From: Pseudomonadota bacterium
GTDB taxonomy: Bacteria > Pseudomonadota > Alphaproteobacteria > Rhizobiales > Rhizobiaceae
NCBI GenBank assembly: GCA_023419535.1
Contig: JAEZXX010000037.1
Span: 1 to 11,364, forward strand
Length of the DNA stretch: 11,364 bases
Direction: 5' to 3'
Part shown: piece after piece, positions 1-6,561 of the stretch
How the letters are laid out: each line of letters starts with the position of its first letter
Numbering within the stretch: position 1 is the stretch's first letter
The notes under the pieces: model-generated
The model's database searches: none
What the model was told of the DNA's origin: nothing
What the model saw: the letters and a program-made list of their open reading frames with translations, nothing else
Program-made: the position numbers and the translations under genes

Positions 1-19
1 CTCCGGTCGCGCCGGCCGG

Positions 20-46
20 GGCCGCCCGCGGGCGCGGGGGCCTTTT
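20..46 (+). terminator. Intrinsic terminator of a gene left of the window
   Basis: GGCC (20-23) and CCCGC (25-29) pair with GCGGG (34-38) and GGCC (39-42), giving a 9-bp G/C stem with one bulged G (24) and a four-base loop. TTTT (43-46) follows directly. This is the usual shape of a Rho-independent terminator read on the plus strand, so a plus-strand gene probably ends just before the window. The U-tract is short, so efficiency is uncertain. Confidence 0.6.
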
Positions 47-61
47 CGCGCTCCAGAGCAT

Positions 62-95
62 GTCCAGCCGAAGCGGAACCGCTTCTGCGTAGGAC
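62..95. repeat. REP-like extragenic palindrome
   Basis: GAAGCGG (70-76) and CCGCTTC (79-85) form a perfect 7-bp inverted repeat around AA. The outer words GTCC (62-65) and GGAC (92-95) can extend it after an internal loop. The wording (AGCATGTCC, then a GAAGCGG/CCGCTTC core) resembles the extragenic palindromes scattered through rhizobial genomes. Only one copy lies in this window, so repetition is inferred. It sits just past the 3' end of the lactonase gene and could also act as its transcript-end hairpin. Confidence 0.4.
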
Positions 96-113
96 GATTC
101 GGCAACGAACGGG

Positions 114-992
114 CTACACTGGCCTTGCAAGCGGCTCCACGGTCCCCCGCGCGCCGACGTCGAGAAGAAAGGTCTTCCCGTTCAGGGGGTCGGCGCGCCG
201 CTCGTCCTGGGTGATCCCCTCCCCGGCGGTCGTGACAAGCAGGCGGTCGAGCCGCTCGCCGACGAAGCACGGGCAGGTCACCTGAGCGGTCGGTATCCGG
301 ATCCGCCGCGTGAGCTTCCCCTCCGCCGAGATCGCATGGATCGCGCCACCGCCGTTGATGGCGCACCAGAGCGTGCCGTCCGCGTCGCAGACCGCGCCGT
401 CGATCACGCCCTCGCCGTCGTGATGATGGTGGAGTACGGGCTCGCCCTCGGGAAGCCCGGTCTCCGGGTCGATCGCCATGCGCATCAGCCGGCCCGTGGG
501 GCTGTCGACGAGGTAGCCGATGCGCCCGTCGGCCGTGAAGCAGGTCGCGTTCGGCACGGTGAACCCGGAGAAGAGCCTCGTCAGCCGCCCTTTCCCGAAA
601 TGGTACACCGACCCGGCGCCCTCCTCGAAGGTCAGGCTCATCGTGCCGATCCAGAACGCGCCCGAGCGGTGCACCCGCCCGTCGTTGGAGCGAAGGTGCC
701 GGTCCTCGGAGTCGATCGGCTGCAGAAGCTCCGTCGCGCCCGTCGCCGGGTCGCGCAGGTGCAGCCCGTCGTCGAAGGCCATCAGTTGCCGGCCGTCCGC
801 GCAGGCGGCGACCTCGGACGGCATGCGCTTCAAGGAATGCCGAACGATCCGGCCGCGCCCCGGATGCCATTCGAGCAGCGCCTTGCCGAGGATGTCGCAC
901 CACCAGGCGATGCCGGCCGCATGGTCGTAGCTCGGTCCCTCACCGAGATGGCAGGCCTCGGCGTCCAGGGTTTCGATGTCGAGCTGTTCCAC
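114..992 (-). CDS. SMP-30/gluconolactonase family lactonase
   Basis: This 292-residue protein has the length and motifs of the SMP-30/gluconolaconase/LRE beta-propeller family, cytosolic metal-dependent enzymes that hydrolyse sugar lactones to aldonic acids. The metal ligands known from SMP-30 have clear counterparts: Glu18 in LGEGP, Asn148 in VPNAT and Asp198 in VIDGA. Arg101 and Asn103 in RSNDG match the substrate-side residues. A four-histidine run (188-191) just before the Asp198 loop is unusual and may be incidental. The start is GTG at 992, with AGGA-like purines about 11 bases upstream. No signal peptide is seen. The gene is divergent from the SDR at 1203, and a dehydrogenase followed by a lactonase is a common sugar-oxidation pair, so shared control is plausible. 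The family is secure; the particular lactone is not known. Confidence 0.88.
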   Translation of the reverse strand: MEQLDIETLDAEACHLGEGPSYDHAAGIAWWCDILGKALLEWHPGRGRIVRHSLKRMPSEVAACADGRQLMAFDDGLHLRDPATGATELLQPIDSEDRHLRSNDGRVHRSGAFWIGTMSLTFEEGAGSVYHFGKGRLTRLFSGFTVPNATCFTADGRIGYLVDSPTGRLMRMAIDPETGLPEGEPVLHHHHDGEGVIDGAVCDADGTLWCAINGGGAIHAISAEGKLTRRIRIPTAQVTCPCFVGERLDRLLVTTAGEGITQDERRADPLNGKTFLLDVGARGTVEPLARPV

Positions 993-1098
993 GAGGCTTT
1001 CGTCCTTCTTCTGCGTCCCCGACGCACGAGCGGAGCGAAAGGTTCCCGGCCCGAACCGGTCGCCGCTGACGATGTCGCCCGGGGATCAGGCAGGCCGG

Positions 1099-1113
1099 GA
1101 CATGCGGCATGTC
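1099..1113. promoter_or_regulatory. Perfect 15-bp palindrome, candidate operator
   Basis: GACATGC-G-GCATGTC is a perfect inverted repeat with a single central base. It lies in the divergent intergenic region, 106 bp from the lactonase start and 89 bp from the SDR start. Odd-centred palindromes of this size are typical binding sites for dimeric repressors or activators. No regulator gene lies in the window, so the protein that might bind here is unknown. Confidence 0.45.
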
Positions 1114-1202
1114 GCGCCGAGCCCCTTCGCCTTCGACCGATCGTCCTTATCTCGTGGCGCGACGCGGCCCTCGGGGCCGCAGGGATTGGAAGGGACACGC
1201 AC

Positions 1203-1964
1203 ATGATGTTCGAAGACAAGGTGGTGATCGTCACGGGCGCGGGCTCGGGCATCGGCCGGGCGACGGCGCGACGGTTCCACGAGGAGGGCGCCGACGTCGT
1301 CTTCGTCGGCCGTCGCAAGGAGAAGCTGGAGGAGGCCGCGCAGGGCCTCGACGCCGACCGCGTCCTCATCCAGGCGGCGGACGTCTCGGACCGCGCCGAG
1401 ATCGAGGGCGTCGTCCAGGCGACGATCTCGCGCTTCGGCCAGATCGACACGCTGGTCAACAACGCGGGCACCGCGACGGTCAAAGCCTTCACCGACCTCA
1501 CCGACGAGGACTGGCGCAAGATCCAGTCGACCAATGTCGACGGCCTGTTCTTCGCCTCGCGGGCGGTGATGCCGCATCTGATCAAGACCGGCGGCTCCAT
1601 CGTCAACACCTCCTCGGTCTCCGGGATCGGCGGCGACTGGGGCATGAGCGCCTACAACGCCTCGAAGGGCGCGGTGACCAACCTCACCCGGGCGCTGGCA
1701 TTGGAATTCGGCGGCAAGGGGGTGCGCGTCAACGCGATCAACCCCTCGCTCACCCGCTCGGAGCTGACCGAGGACATGCTGTCGGACGAGGCGACGATGA
1801 AGCGCTTCGCCGAGCGCTGCCCGCTCGGCCGCGCCGCCGAGCCGGAGGAGGTCGCGGACGTGATCCTCTTCCTCGCCAGCCCCCTCGCCCGTTTCGTCAA
1901 CGGCGTGAACCTTCCCGTCGACGGCGGCGTTTCGGCCTCGAACGGGCAGCCCTCGATGGGCTGA
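1203..1964 (+). CDS. Short-chain dehydrogenase/reductase (SDR), classical type
   Basis: This 253-residue protein is a complete classical SDR, a cytosolic NAD(P)-dependent oxidoreductase. It shows the Rossmann motif TGAGSGIG (11-18), NNAG (86-89), the Asn111 of the catalytic tetrad, Ser138, and Tyr151/Lys155 in the YNASK motif. The C-terminal FVNGVNLPVDGG (231-242) is the usual end of FabG-like SDRs. The open frame runs back to 336, but the ATG at 1203 is chosen because GGAAGGGA lies 7 bases upstream and the SDR fold begins there; the upstream part is a shadow of the lactonase gene. A small GC hairpin (1164-1180) lies in the leader. Its neighbour encodes a lactonase, so a sugar dehydrogenase role is a reasonable guess, but many SDR substrates would fit. 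Substrate is unassigned. Confidence 0.9.
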   Translation: MMFEDKVVIVTGAGSGIGRATARRFHEEGADVVFVGRRKEKLEEAAQGLDADRVLIQAADVSDRAEIEGVVQATISRFGQIDTLVNNAGTATVKAFTDLTDEDWRKIQSTNVDGLFFASRAVMPHLIKTGGSIVNTSSVSGIGGDWGMSAYNASKGAVTNLTRALALEFGGKGVRVNAINPSLTRSELTEDMLSDEATMKRFAERCPLGRAAEPEEVADVILFLASPLARFVNGVNLPVDGGVSASNGQPSMG

Positions 1965-2000
1965 CCCGCGAGCTTCGGGGCTGCCGAGCGTGCGGCCCTT

Positions 2001-2031
2001 CGCCCGGCGGCCTGCGACGGACCGCCGGGCG
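2001..2031 (+). other. Strong intergenic hairpin between SDR and MDR genes
   Basis: CGCCCGGCGG (2001-2010) pairs perfectly with CCGCCGGGCG (2022-2031) around an 11-base loop. It ends 23 bases before the downstream ATG and has no T-run. It could slow or end SDR transcription, stabilise its 3' end, or be processed. It weakens the case for a simple SDR-MDR operon. Confidence 0.45.
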
Positions 2032-2054
2032 GCATCAGCTGAGGAACGACCGAC

Positions 2055-3080
2055 ATGACCCAGACCACCGGCCGACGCATCGTGCTCGCCTCGCGCCCGA
2101 AGGGCCGCCCGACGAGCGACAATTTCCGCACCGAGACGGCGACGCTCGGCGAGCCCGGCGAGGGCGAGGTGCTTCTGGAGACCCTCTATCTCTCGCTCGA
2201 CCCCTACATGCGCGGCCGCATGAGCGACGCGCCCTCCTACGCGCCGCCGGTCGAGATCGGCGCGACCATGGTGGGCGGAACGGTCAGCCGCGTTCTCGCC
2301 TCCCGCGATCCGGCGTTCGAGCCGGGCGACGTCGTCCTCTCCTATTCCGGGTGGCAGACGCACGAGATCACCAGGGCCAAGGGCCTGCGCAAGCTCGATC
2401 CGGCCGCCGCACCCCTCTCCACCGCGCTCGGCGTCCTCGGCATGCCCGGCTTCACCGCCTATGTTGGGCTGGCCGAGATCGGCAGGCCGAAGGCGGGCGA
2501 GACCGTCGTCGTCGCGGCCGCGAGCGGGCCGGTCGGCTCGGCCGTCGGGCAGATCGCCAAGCTGCGCGGCGCGCGCGCCGTCGGCATCGCCGGCGGGCCC
2601 GACAAGTGCGCGCATCTGATCGACGAGCTCGGCTTCGACGCGGCGGTCGACCATCGGGCGCCGGACTTCGCCGAACGGCTGAAGGCCACCTGCCCGGGGG
2701 GCGTCGACGTCTATTTCGAGAATGTCGGCGGCGCCGTGCAGGCCGCCGTCTGGCCGCTCCTCAATCCCTTCGCGCGCATTCCCGTCTGCGGCCTCGTCGC
2801 GCACTACAACGACACGGCCCCGCCGGAGGGACCGGACCGGCTGCCACGTGCCTTCGCGGACATCCTGCGCAAGAGCCTGACGATCCGAGGCTTCATCCAG
2901 ACCGAATTCGCGGCGCGCACGGACGAGTTCGCCCGTGAGGCCTCGGCCTGGGTGCGCGAGGGCAAGCTGCGCTACCGTGAGGACATCGTCGACGGTCTGG
3001 AGAGCGCGCCGGAGGCCTTCTTCGGGCTTCTGGAGGGCCGGAACTTCGGCAAGCTCGTCGTGCGCGTGAAGCCCGAATAG
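2055..3080 (+). CDS. Zinc-independent NADP-dependent oxidoreductase (MDR, curcumin/alkenal reductase-like)
   Basis: This 341-residue protein matches the MDR branch of leukotriene B4 12-hydroxydehydrogenase, prostaglandin reductase and E. coli CurA, which reduce the C=C bond of enones and enals with NADPH. It carries LDPYMRGRMSD (48-58), the MPGFTAYVGL segment (130-139), the nucleotide-binding glycine motif AASGPVGSAVGQ (155-166) and the C-terminal GKLVVRV (332-338). The cysteines and acidic residues of zinc alcohol dehydrogenases are absent, as expected. GAGGAA lies upstream of the ATG. It is cytosolic, with no signal peptide. The pseudouridine synthase follows within about 50 bp on the same strand and may be co-transcribed, though the functions are unrelated. 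A role in detoxifying reactive carbonyls is inferred from the family. Confidence 0.88.
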   Translation: MTQTTGRRIVLASRPKGRPTSDNFRTETATLGEPGEGEVLLETLYLSLDPYMRGRMSDAPSYAPPVEIGATMVGGTVSRVLASRDPAFEPGDVVLSYSGWQTHEITRAKGLRKLDPAAAPLSTALGVLGMPGFTAYVGLAEIGRPKAGETVVVAAASGPVGSAVGQIAKLRGARAVGIAGGPDKCAHLIDELGFDAAVDHRAPDFAERLKATCPGGVDVYFENVGGAVQAAVWPLLNPFARIPVCGLVAHYNDTAPPEGPDRLPRAFADILRKSLTIRGFIQTEFAARTDEFAREASAWVREGKLRYREDIVDGLESAPEAFFGLLEGRNFGKLVVRVKPE

Positions 3081-3091
3081 CGGGCAAGGAT

Positions 3092-3122
3092 CGGCGGGCG
3101 CGGCTTGGCATTCGGCCCGCCG
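3092..3122 (+). other. Hairpin just upstream of the pseudouridine synthase start
   Basis: CGGCGGGC (3092-3099) and GCCCGCCG (3115-3122) form a perfect 8-bp stem with a 15-base loop. The stem ends 6 bases before the ATG at 3129. The alternative TTG start (3105) lies in the loop. It could influence translation of the downstream gene, or simply mark the end of the MDR transcript; there is no T-run. Confidence 0.35.
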
Positions 3123-3128
3123 CGCCCC

Positions 3129-3908
3129 ATGGCTGCGCCGATGACGACGCGACGCCCCGCCCCTTCCCGTTCCGCCGGCCGCCCCACCGGTCACGGCCTG
3201 GCGCGAATCCTCTCCAAGCTCGGCTTCTGCTCGCGCAGCGAGGGCGAGCGTCTGGTGCGCGCCGGCCGCGTGTCGGTCGGCGGGCGCGTCGTGACGGACC
3301 CCGAACACCGCACCGATCCCGGCCGCGACCGGATTTCGGTGGACGGCGCCCCGGTCGAGGCCGAAGCGCCCGTCTATCTGATGATGAACAAGCCGCGCGG
3401 CCTTCTCACCACGCGGGACGACCCCCAGGGCCGACCGACGGTCTATTCGCGGCTCGAAGGGCTCGGCCTGCCGCACGTCGCCCCGGTCGGTCGGCTCGAC
3501 AAGGCCTCCGAGGGTCTCCTCCTCTTCACCAACGACACCGCCTTCGCGAACGCGGTCCTGGAGGGCGCGCACGCGCCGGACAAGACCTATCACGTGCAGA
3601 TCGACACGGTTCCGGGCGATGATCTGCTGGCCCGCCTCGCCGAGGGGATCGAGGACGGCGGAGAAATCCTGCGTGCGGTGTCCGTGGACCGTCTGCGGCA
3701 GGGGACGCGGAATGCCTGGCTGCGGATCGTCCTCGACGAAGGGCGCAATCGTCACATCCGGCGGTTGCTCGGCGCTCACGGCGTCGAGACGCTGCGGCTG
3801 GTGCGCGTGGCCATCGGGTCGCTCGAGCTCGGCGATCTTTCCAAGGGCGCGACGCGCGCGCTGACGACGGACGAAATCGCCGCGTTGTCCCCTCCCCGGC
3901 ACGGCTGA
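3129..3908 (+). CDS. Pseudouridine synthase, RsuA/RluB/RluE/RluF family, with S4 domain
   Basis: The product (259 residues from this ATG) isomerises a specific uridine in ribosomal RNA. After a basic, low-complexity N-terminus comes an S4 RNA-binding domain (about residues 24-66, ARILSKLGFCSRSEGERL), then the synthase domain with MMNKPRGLLTT, the catalytic-Asp motif GRLDKASEGLLL (Asp124) and RNRHIRRLLGAHG. Starts are ambiguous: TTG at 3105, ATG at 3129 and ATG at 3141 are all in frame and none has a well-placed Shine-Dalgarno; AAGGA at 3086-3090 is rather far from the TTG. The conserved part is unaffected. The target could be 16S or 23S rRNA; the S4 domain excludes RluE-like proteins but does not separate RsuA from RluB/RluF. 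Confidence 0.9.
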   Translation: MAAPMTTRRPAPSRSAGRPTGHGLARILSKLGFCSRSEGERLVRAGRVSVGGRVVTDPEHRTDPGRDRISVDGAPVEAEAPVYLMMNKPRGLLTTRDDPQGRPTVYSRLEGLGLPHVAPVGRLDKASEGLLLFTNDTAFANAVLEGAHAPDKTYHVQIDTVPGDDLLARLAEGIEDGGEILRAVSVDRLRQGTRNAWLRIVLDEGRNRHIRRLLGAHGVETLRLVRVAIGSLELGDLSKGATRALTTDEIAALSPPRHG

Positions 3909-3999
3909 GATCCGCGGCACGCCCGCTTCCCTCCTTCGAATGATATCGTCTATGGGAAGGCTCCAACGGCGCCGCCGCCGAAGTCCGACCGGAGACGGC

Positions 4000-5103
4000 A
4001 TGTCCCTCGACCCCGTGACCCTCCACGTCGCGAACGGCCTGATGAACGTCACCTACGGGCTGATGTTCACCGCCCTCTGGTTCACCGGGCGGCGGCAGCG
4101 CCACTTCCTCGCCTGGGGTGTGGCGCATCTCCTGATTGCCGGCGGCGTCCTCGGCTTCGCCCTTCTCGGCCGCACGAATTTCTACGCCAGCGCGGCGATG
4201 ATCGGCCTGATCTCCTTCGGCATCGCGACGATCTGGCTGGGCTGCCGCTTCTTCGACCGCCGGCGCCGGGGCGTCGCCATCCTGCCCTTCGCACTCCTGG
4301 CGCCCTGCGGCTTTCTCGTCGGCGCCTTGGTCCTCGGCGACCCGCGCATCGGTCAGGCGCTGACGGTCGCCTCGCTCGGCATCGTCTCGACCGGCATCGC
4401 CCTGCAGATCCTGAACGGGGACGCGACACGCTCCTTCCCGCGCGTGGCCGCGGCGCTCGCCAATCTGGGCTTCCTGCCGGCCTATCTCGCCTCCGCCCTG
4501 TCGACCTTCGGGGTCCTGTCGCTGCCGAACGAGGGGACCGTCGTCCTCGTCGCCGATCAGGTCCTGACGAACGTCCTGGCCGTCGCGCTCCTCGCCATGG
4601 CCGGCGAGCGGCGCCAGCGGCGCCTCGCCGATCTGGCGCTGGTCGACCCGCTGACGGGCGCGCTCAACCGGGCGGGCCTCGACGCCTTCGAGACGACGAC
4701 GGCGCGGGCCGAGAGCCGGGCGGTCCTCCTCGTCGATCTCGATCACTTCAAGGCGATCAACGACCGGCACGGCCACCCGGCGGGCGACGAGGTGCTGCGC
4801 CGCTTCGTCGCGATCGCGCGCGAGACGCTCCGGCCCGGCGACGCGGTCGCGCGGCTCGGCGGCGAGGAGTTCGTGCTGCTCCTCTGCGCGGCCGACCGCG
4901 AGAGCGCCATGAGCCATGCCGAGATGCTGCGGGCGCTCGTCGAGCGCCGGCCGGTCGACTGGAACGGCGTTCCGGTGGCCGCCACCGTCTCGATCGGGGT
5001 CGCGGCCATCGCCAGGGGCGAGGCGCTGCCCTCCGCCATCGAGCGCGCCGACCACGCGCTCTACCTCGCCAAGACCGCGGGGCGGAACCGCATCGCGGAC
5101 TGA
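4000..5103 (+). CDS. Membrane-bound diguanylate cyclase (GGDEF)
   Basis: This 367-residue protein makes the second messenger cyclic di-GMP from two GTP. The N-terminal half (about 5-200) is mostly hydrophobic, with roughly six membrane segments separated by short basic loops such as RRQR and DRRRR. A GGDEF domain fills residues 205-367: DPLTGALNR (216-224), metal-binding Asp246 in VDLDHFK, the signature GGEEF (287-291) and the terminal GRNR. RPGD (278-281), five residues before GGEEF, is an intact inhibitory I-site, so product feedback is expected. No EAL or HD-GYP domain is present. An in-frame ATG at 3940 exists, but the ATG at 4000 has GGAGA five to six bases upstream and begins the hydrophobic domain. 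The membrane region is not a sensor domain I can name, so the input signal is unknown. Confidence 0.9.
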   Translation: MSLDPVTLHVANGLMNVTYGLMFTALWFTGRRQRHFLAWGVAHLLIAGGVLGFALLGRTNFYASAAMIGLISFGIATIWLGCRFFDRRRRGVAILPFALLAPCGFLVGALVLGDPRIGQALTVASLGIVSTGIALQILNGDATRSFPRVAAALANLGFLPAYLASALSTFGVLSLPNEGTVVLVADQVLTNVLAVALLAMAGERRQRRLADLALVDPLTGALNRAGLDAFETTTARAESRAVLLVDLDHFKAINDRHGHPAGDEVLRRFVAIARETLRPGDAVARLGGEEFVLLLCAADRESAMSHAEMLRALVERRPVDWNGVPVAATVSIGVAAIARGEALPSAIERADHALYLAKTAGRNRIAD

Positions 5104-5120
5104 CGACGCCTCCTATCGCG

Positions 5121-5162
5121 GAACGATTTCTCTTCCCGAGCAAAGTCCGGAGAACATCGTTC
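5121..5162. promoter_or_regulatory. 12-bp inverted repeat with one bulge, between the cyclase and transporter genes
   Basis: GAACGATTTCTC (5121-5132) pairs with GAGAA (5150-5154) and ATCGTTC (5156-5162), leaving only C5155 unpaired; the loop has 17 bases. It starts 17 bp after the cyclase stop. It is less GC-rich than other hairpins here, so it is not just compositional. There is no U-tract, which argues against a simple terminator. It may be a transcript-end structure or a leader element or operator of the transporter gene. Confidence 0.4.
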
Positions 5163-5254
5163 TTCGAATTCCGCCCGCCCGCACCCTAGCTTTCGGTGGA
5201 AGCCGCTCGGGCGCCCCCGGGCGGCACCTTCTCCGCTTGATCAGGAGGCGCGCC

Positions 5255-6487
5255 ATGAGCCGTGCCGTTCCCGCCGCCCCAGCCGGCTCCCGGTCGGCCC
5301 TGCCGCCCGTCCAGTCTCCCGCCCTCCTTGCCGCTCTGGCCCTCGCGCTCGGCGCCGTGGCGCTCGGCCTCGCCTACGACGCGCGGCAGGGCGCGCTCCT
5401 CGTCCTCGGCGGCGCGCTCGGCCTCGTCCTCTACCACGCCGCCTTCGGCTTCACCTCCGCCTGGCGCGTCTTCATCCTGGAAGGGCGCGGCCGCGGCCTG
5501 CGCGCGCAGATGGTGATGCTCTCCATCGCCGTCCTCCTCTTCTTCCCCGCCCTTTCCGCCGGCACGCTGTTCGGCGAGGAGGTGCGCGGCCTCGTCTCGC
5601 CGCTCTCGACCGGCGTCGTCGTCGGCGCCTTCCTCTTCGGCATCGGCATGCAGATGGGCGGCGGCTGCGCCTCCGGCACGCTCTTCACCGCCGGCGGCGG
5701 CAATGCGCGGATGGTGGTGACGCTCCTGTTCTTCGTCGTCGGCTCGGTGCTCGCCACCGTCCATTTCGACTGGTGGACGTCGCTGCCCGCCTTCGAGCCG
5801 GTGACGCTCGTCTCGCTCGGCGCGCCCGCCGGCATCGCGGTCTCCCTCGCCCTCTTCGGCGCCATCGCCCTCCTGACGGTCGCCTGGGAAAAGCGCCGCA
5901 ACGGCGCGCTGGAGACCGAGCCGCCCGCGCGCACGCAGGGCTGGCAGCGCTTCGCCCGGGGGCCCTGGCCGCTGGTCGCCGGCGCCGTCGCGCTCGCCCT
6001 TCTCAACTTCCTGACGCTCTGGCTCGCCGGGCGTCCCTGGGGCATCACGTCGGCCTTCGCGCTCTGGGGCGCCAAGGGCGCGCAGGTCCTCGGCATCGAC
6101 CCGACGGCCTGGGCCTACTGGCAGACGCCCGCCAACGCGGCCGCCCTGTCGAACAGCGTCTTCGCCGACGTCACCTCGGTGATGAACTTCGGCATCATCG
6201 GCGGCGCGCTCCTCGCCGCCTCGCTCGCCGGCCGTTTCGCGCCGTCCCTCAAGATCCCGCCGCGCCAGCTCGTCGCCTCCGTCGTCGGCGGGCTGCTGCT
6301 CGGCTACGGCGCGCGCATCGCCTATGGCTGCAACATCGGGGCCTACTTCTCGGGCATCGCGTCCGGATCGCTGCACGGCTGGCTCTGGCTGGTCGCCGCC
6401 TTCGCCGGCAACGCCGTCGGTGTGCGCTTGCGCCCGTTCTTCTTCGGCGAGGGCCATCGCGGCAGCGCCGGGGCCGGCAGCGCCTGA
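5255..6487 (+). CDS. YeeE/YedE family membrane protein, probable sulfur-compound (thiosulfate) transporter
   Basis: This 410-residue polytopic inner-membrane protein has about nine to ten hydrophobic segments and two family hallmark motifs in pseudo-repeated halves: MGGGCASGTLF with Cys138, and IAYGCNIGAYFSG with Cys359. In the YeeE/TsuA thiosulfate transporter, cysteines in such GC motifs handle the substrate during uptake. The frame is open upstream, but the ATG at 5255 has AGGAGG (5243-5248) six bases before it. A soluble, basic loop lies near 211-237. No tusA, sulfurtransferase or second yeeE half-gene is adjacent, so it is a full-length, stand-alone version. Thiosulfate uptake is known for some members; other sulfur species cannot be excluded. 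Confidence 0.87.
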   Translation: MSRAVPAAPAGSRSALPPVQSPALLAALALALGAVALGLAYDARQGALLVLGGALGLVLYHAAFGFTSAWRVFILEGRGRGLRAQMVMLSIAVLLFFPALSAGTLFGEEVRGLVSPLSTGVVVGAFLFGIGMQMGGGCASGTLFTAGGGNARMVVTLLFFVVGSVLATVHFDWWTSLPAFEPVTLVSLGAPAGIAVSLALFGAIALLTVAWEKRRNGALETEPPARTQGWQRFARGPWPLVAGAVALALLNFLTLWLAGRPWGITSAFALWGAKGAQVLGIDPTAWAYWQTPANAAALSNSVFADVTSVMNFGIIGGALLAASLAGRFAPSLKIPPRQLVASVVGGLLLGYGARIAYGCNIGAYFSGIASGSLHGWLWLVAAFAGNAVGVRLRPFFFGEGHRGSAGAGSA

Positions 6488-6531
6488 TCCGCCTCTGCGG
6501 GAGCGGATCGCCCCTTTTCGATCCGCTTCCC
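6486..6531 (+). promoter_or_regulatory. Alternative-stem element between transporter and lepA (attenuator-like)
   Basis: GATCCGC (6486-6492), GCGGATC (6503-6509) and GATCCGC (6520-6526) are three segments of which the middle one can pair with either neighbour. The second option extends to a 12-bp stem, GGGAGCGGATCG (6499-6510) with CGATCCGCT plus CCC (6519-6531, one bulged T), and an 8-base loop. The first segment overlaps the transporter stop codon. There is no T-run after the second hairpin, so it may instead be a transcript-end structure or a translational control element. The structure is seen; any regulation is inferred. Confidence 0.4.
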
Positions 6532-6561
6532 GTCCGGGTCCCGTTCCGTTATGAGGCGGGC

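Noticed and set aside
336..1202. Upstream extension of the SDR reading frame
   Set aside because: It lies antisense to the lactonase gene and reads as low-complexity Arg/Ala/Pro text; the SDR fold and ribosome site begin at 1203.
1086..4052. 988-residue minus-strand open frame
   Set aside because: It is antisense to four well-supported genes and composed of Arg/Gly/Ala/Asp-rich text, as expected from high GC.
3526..5055. 509-residue minus-strand open frame
   Set aside because: Antisense shadow of the pseudouridine synthase and diguanylate cyclase genes; no domain is visible.
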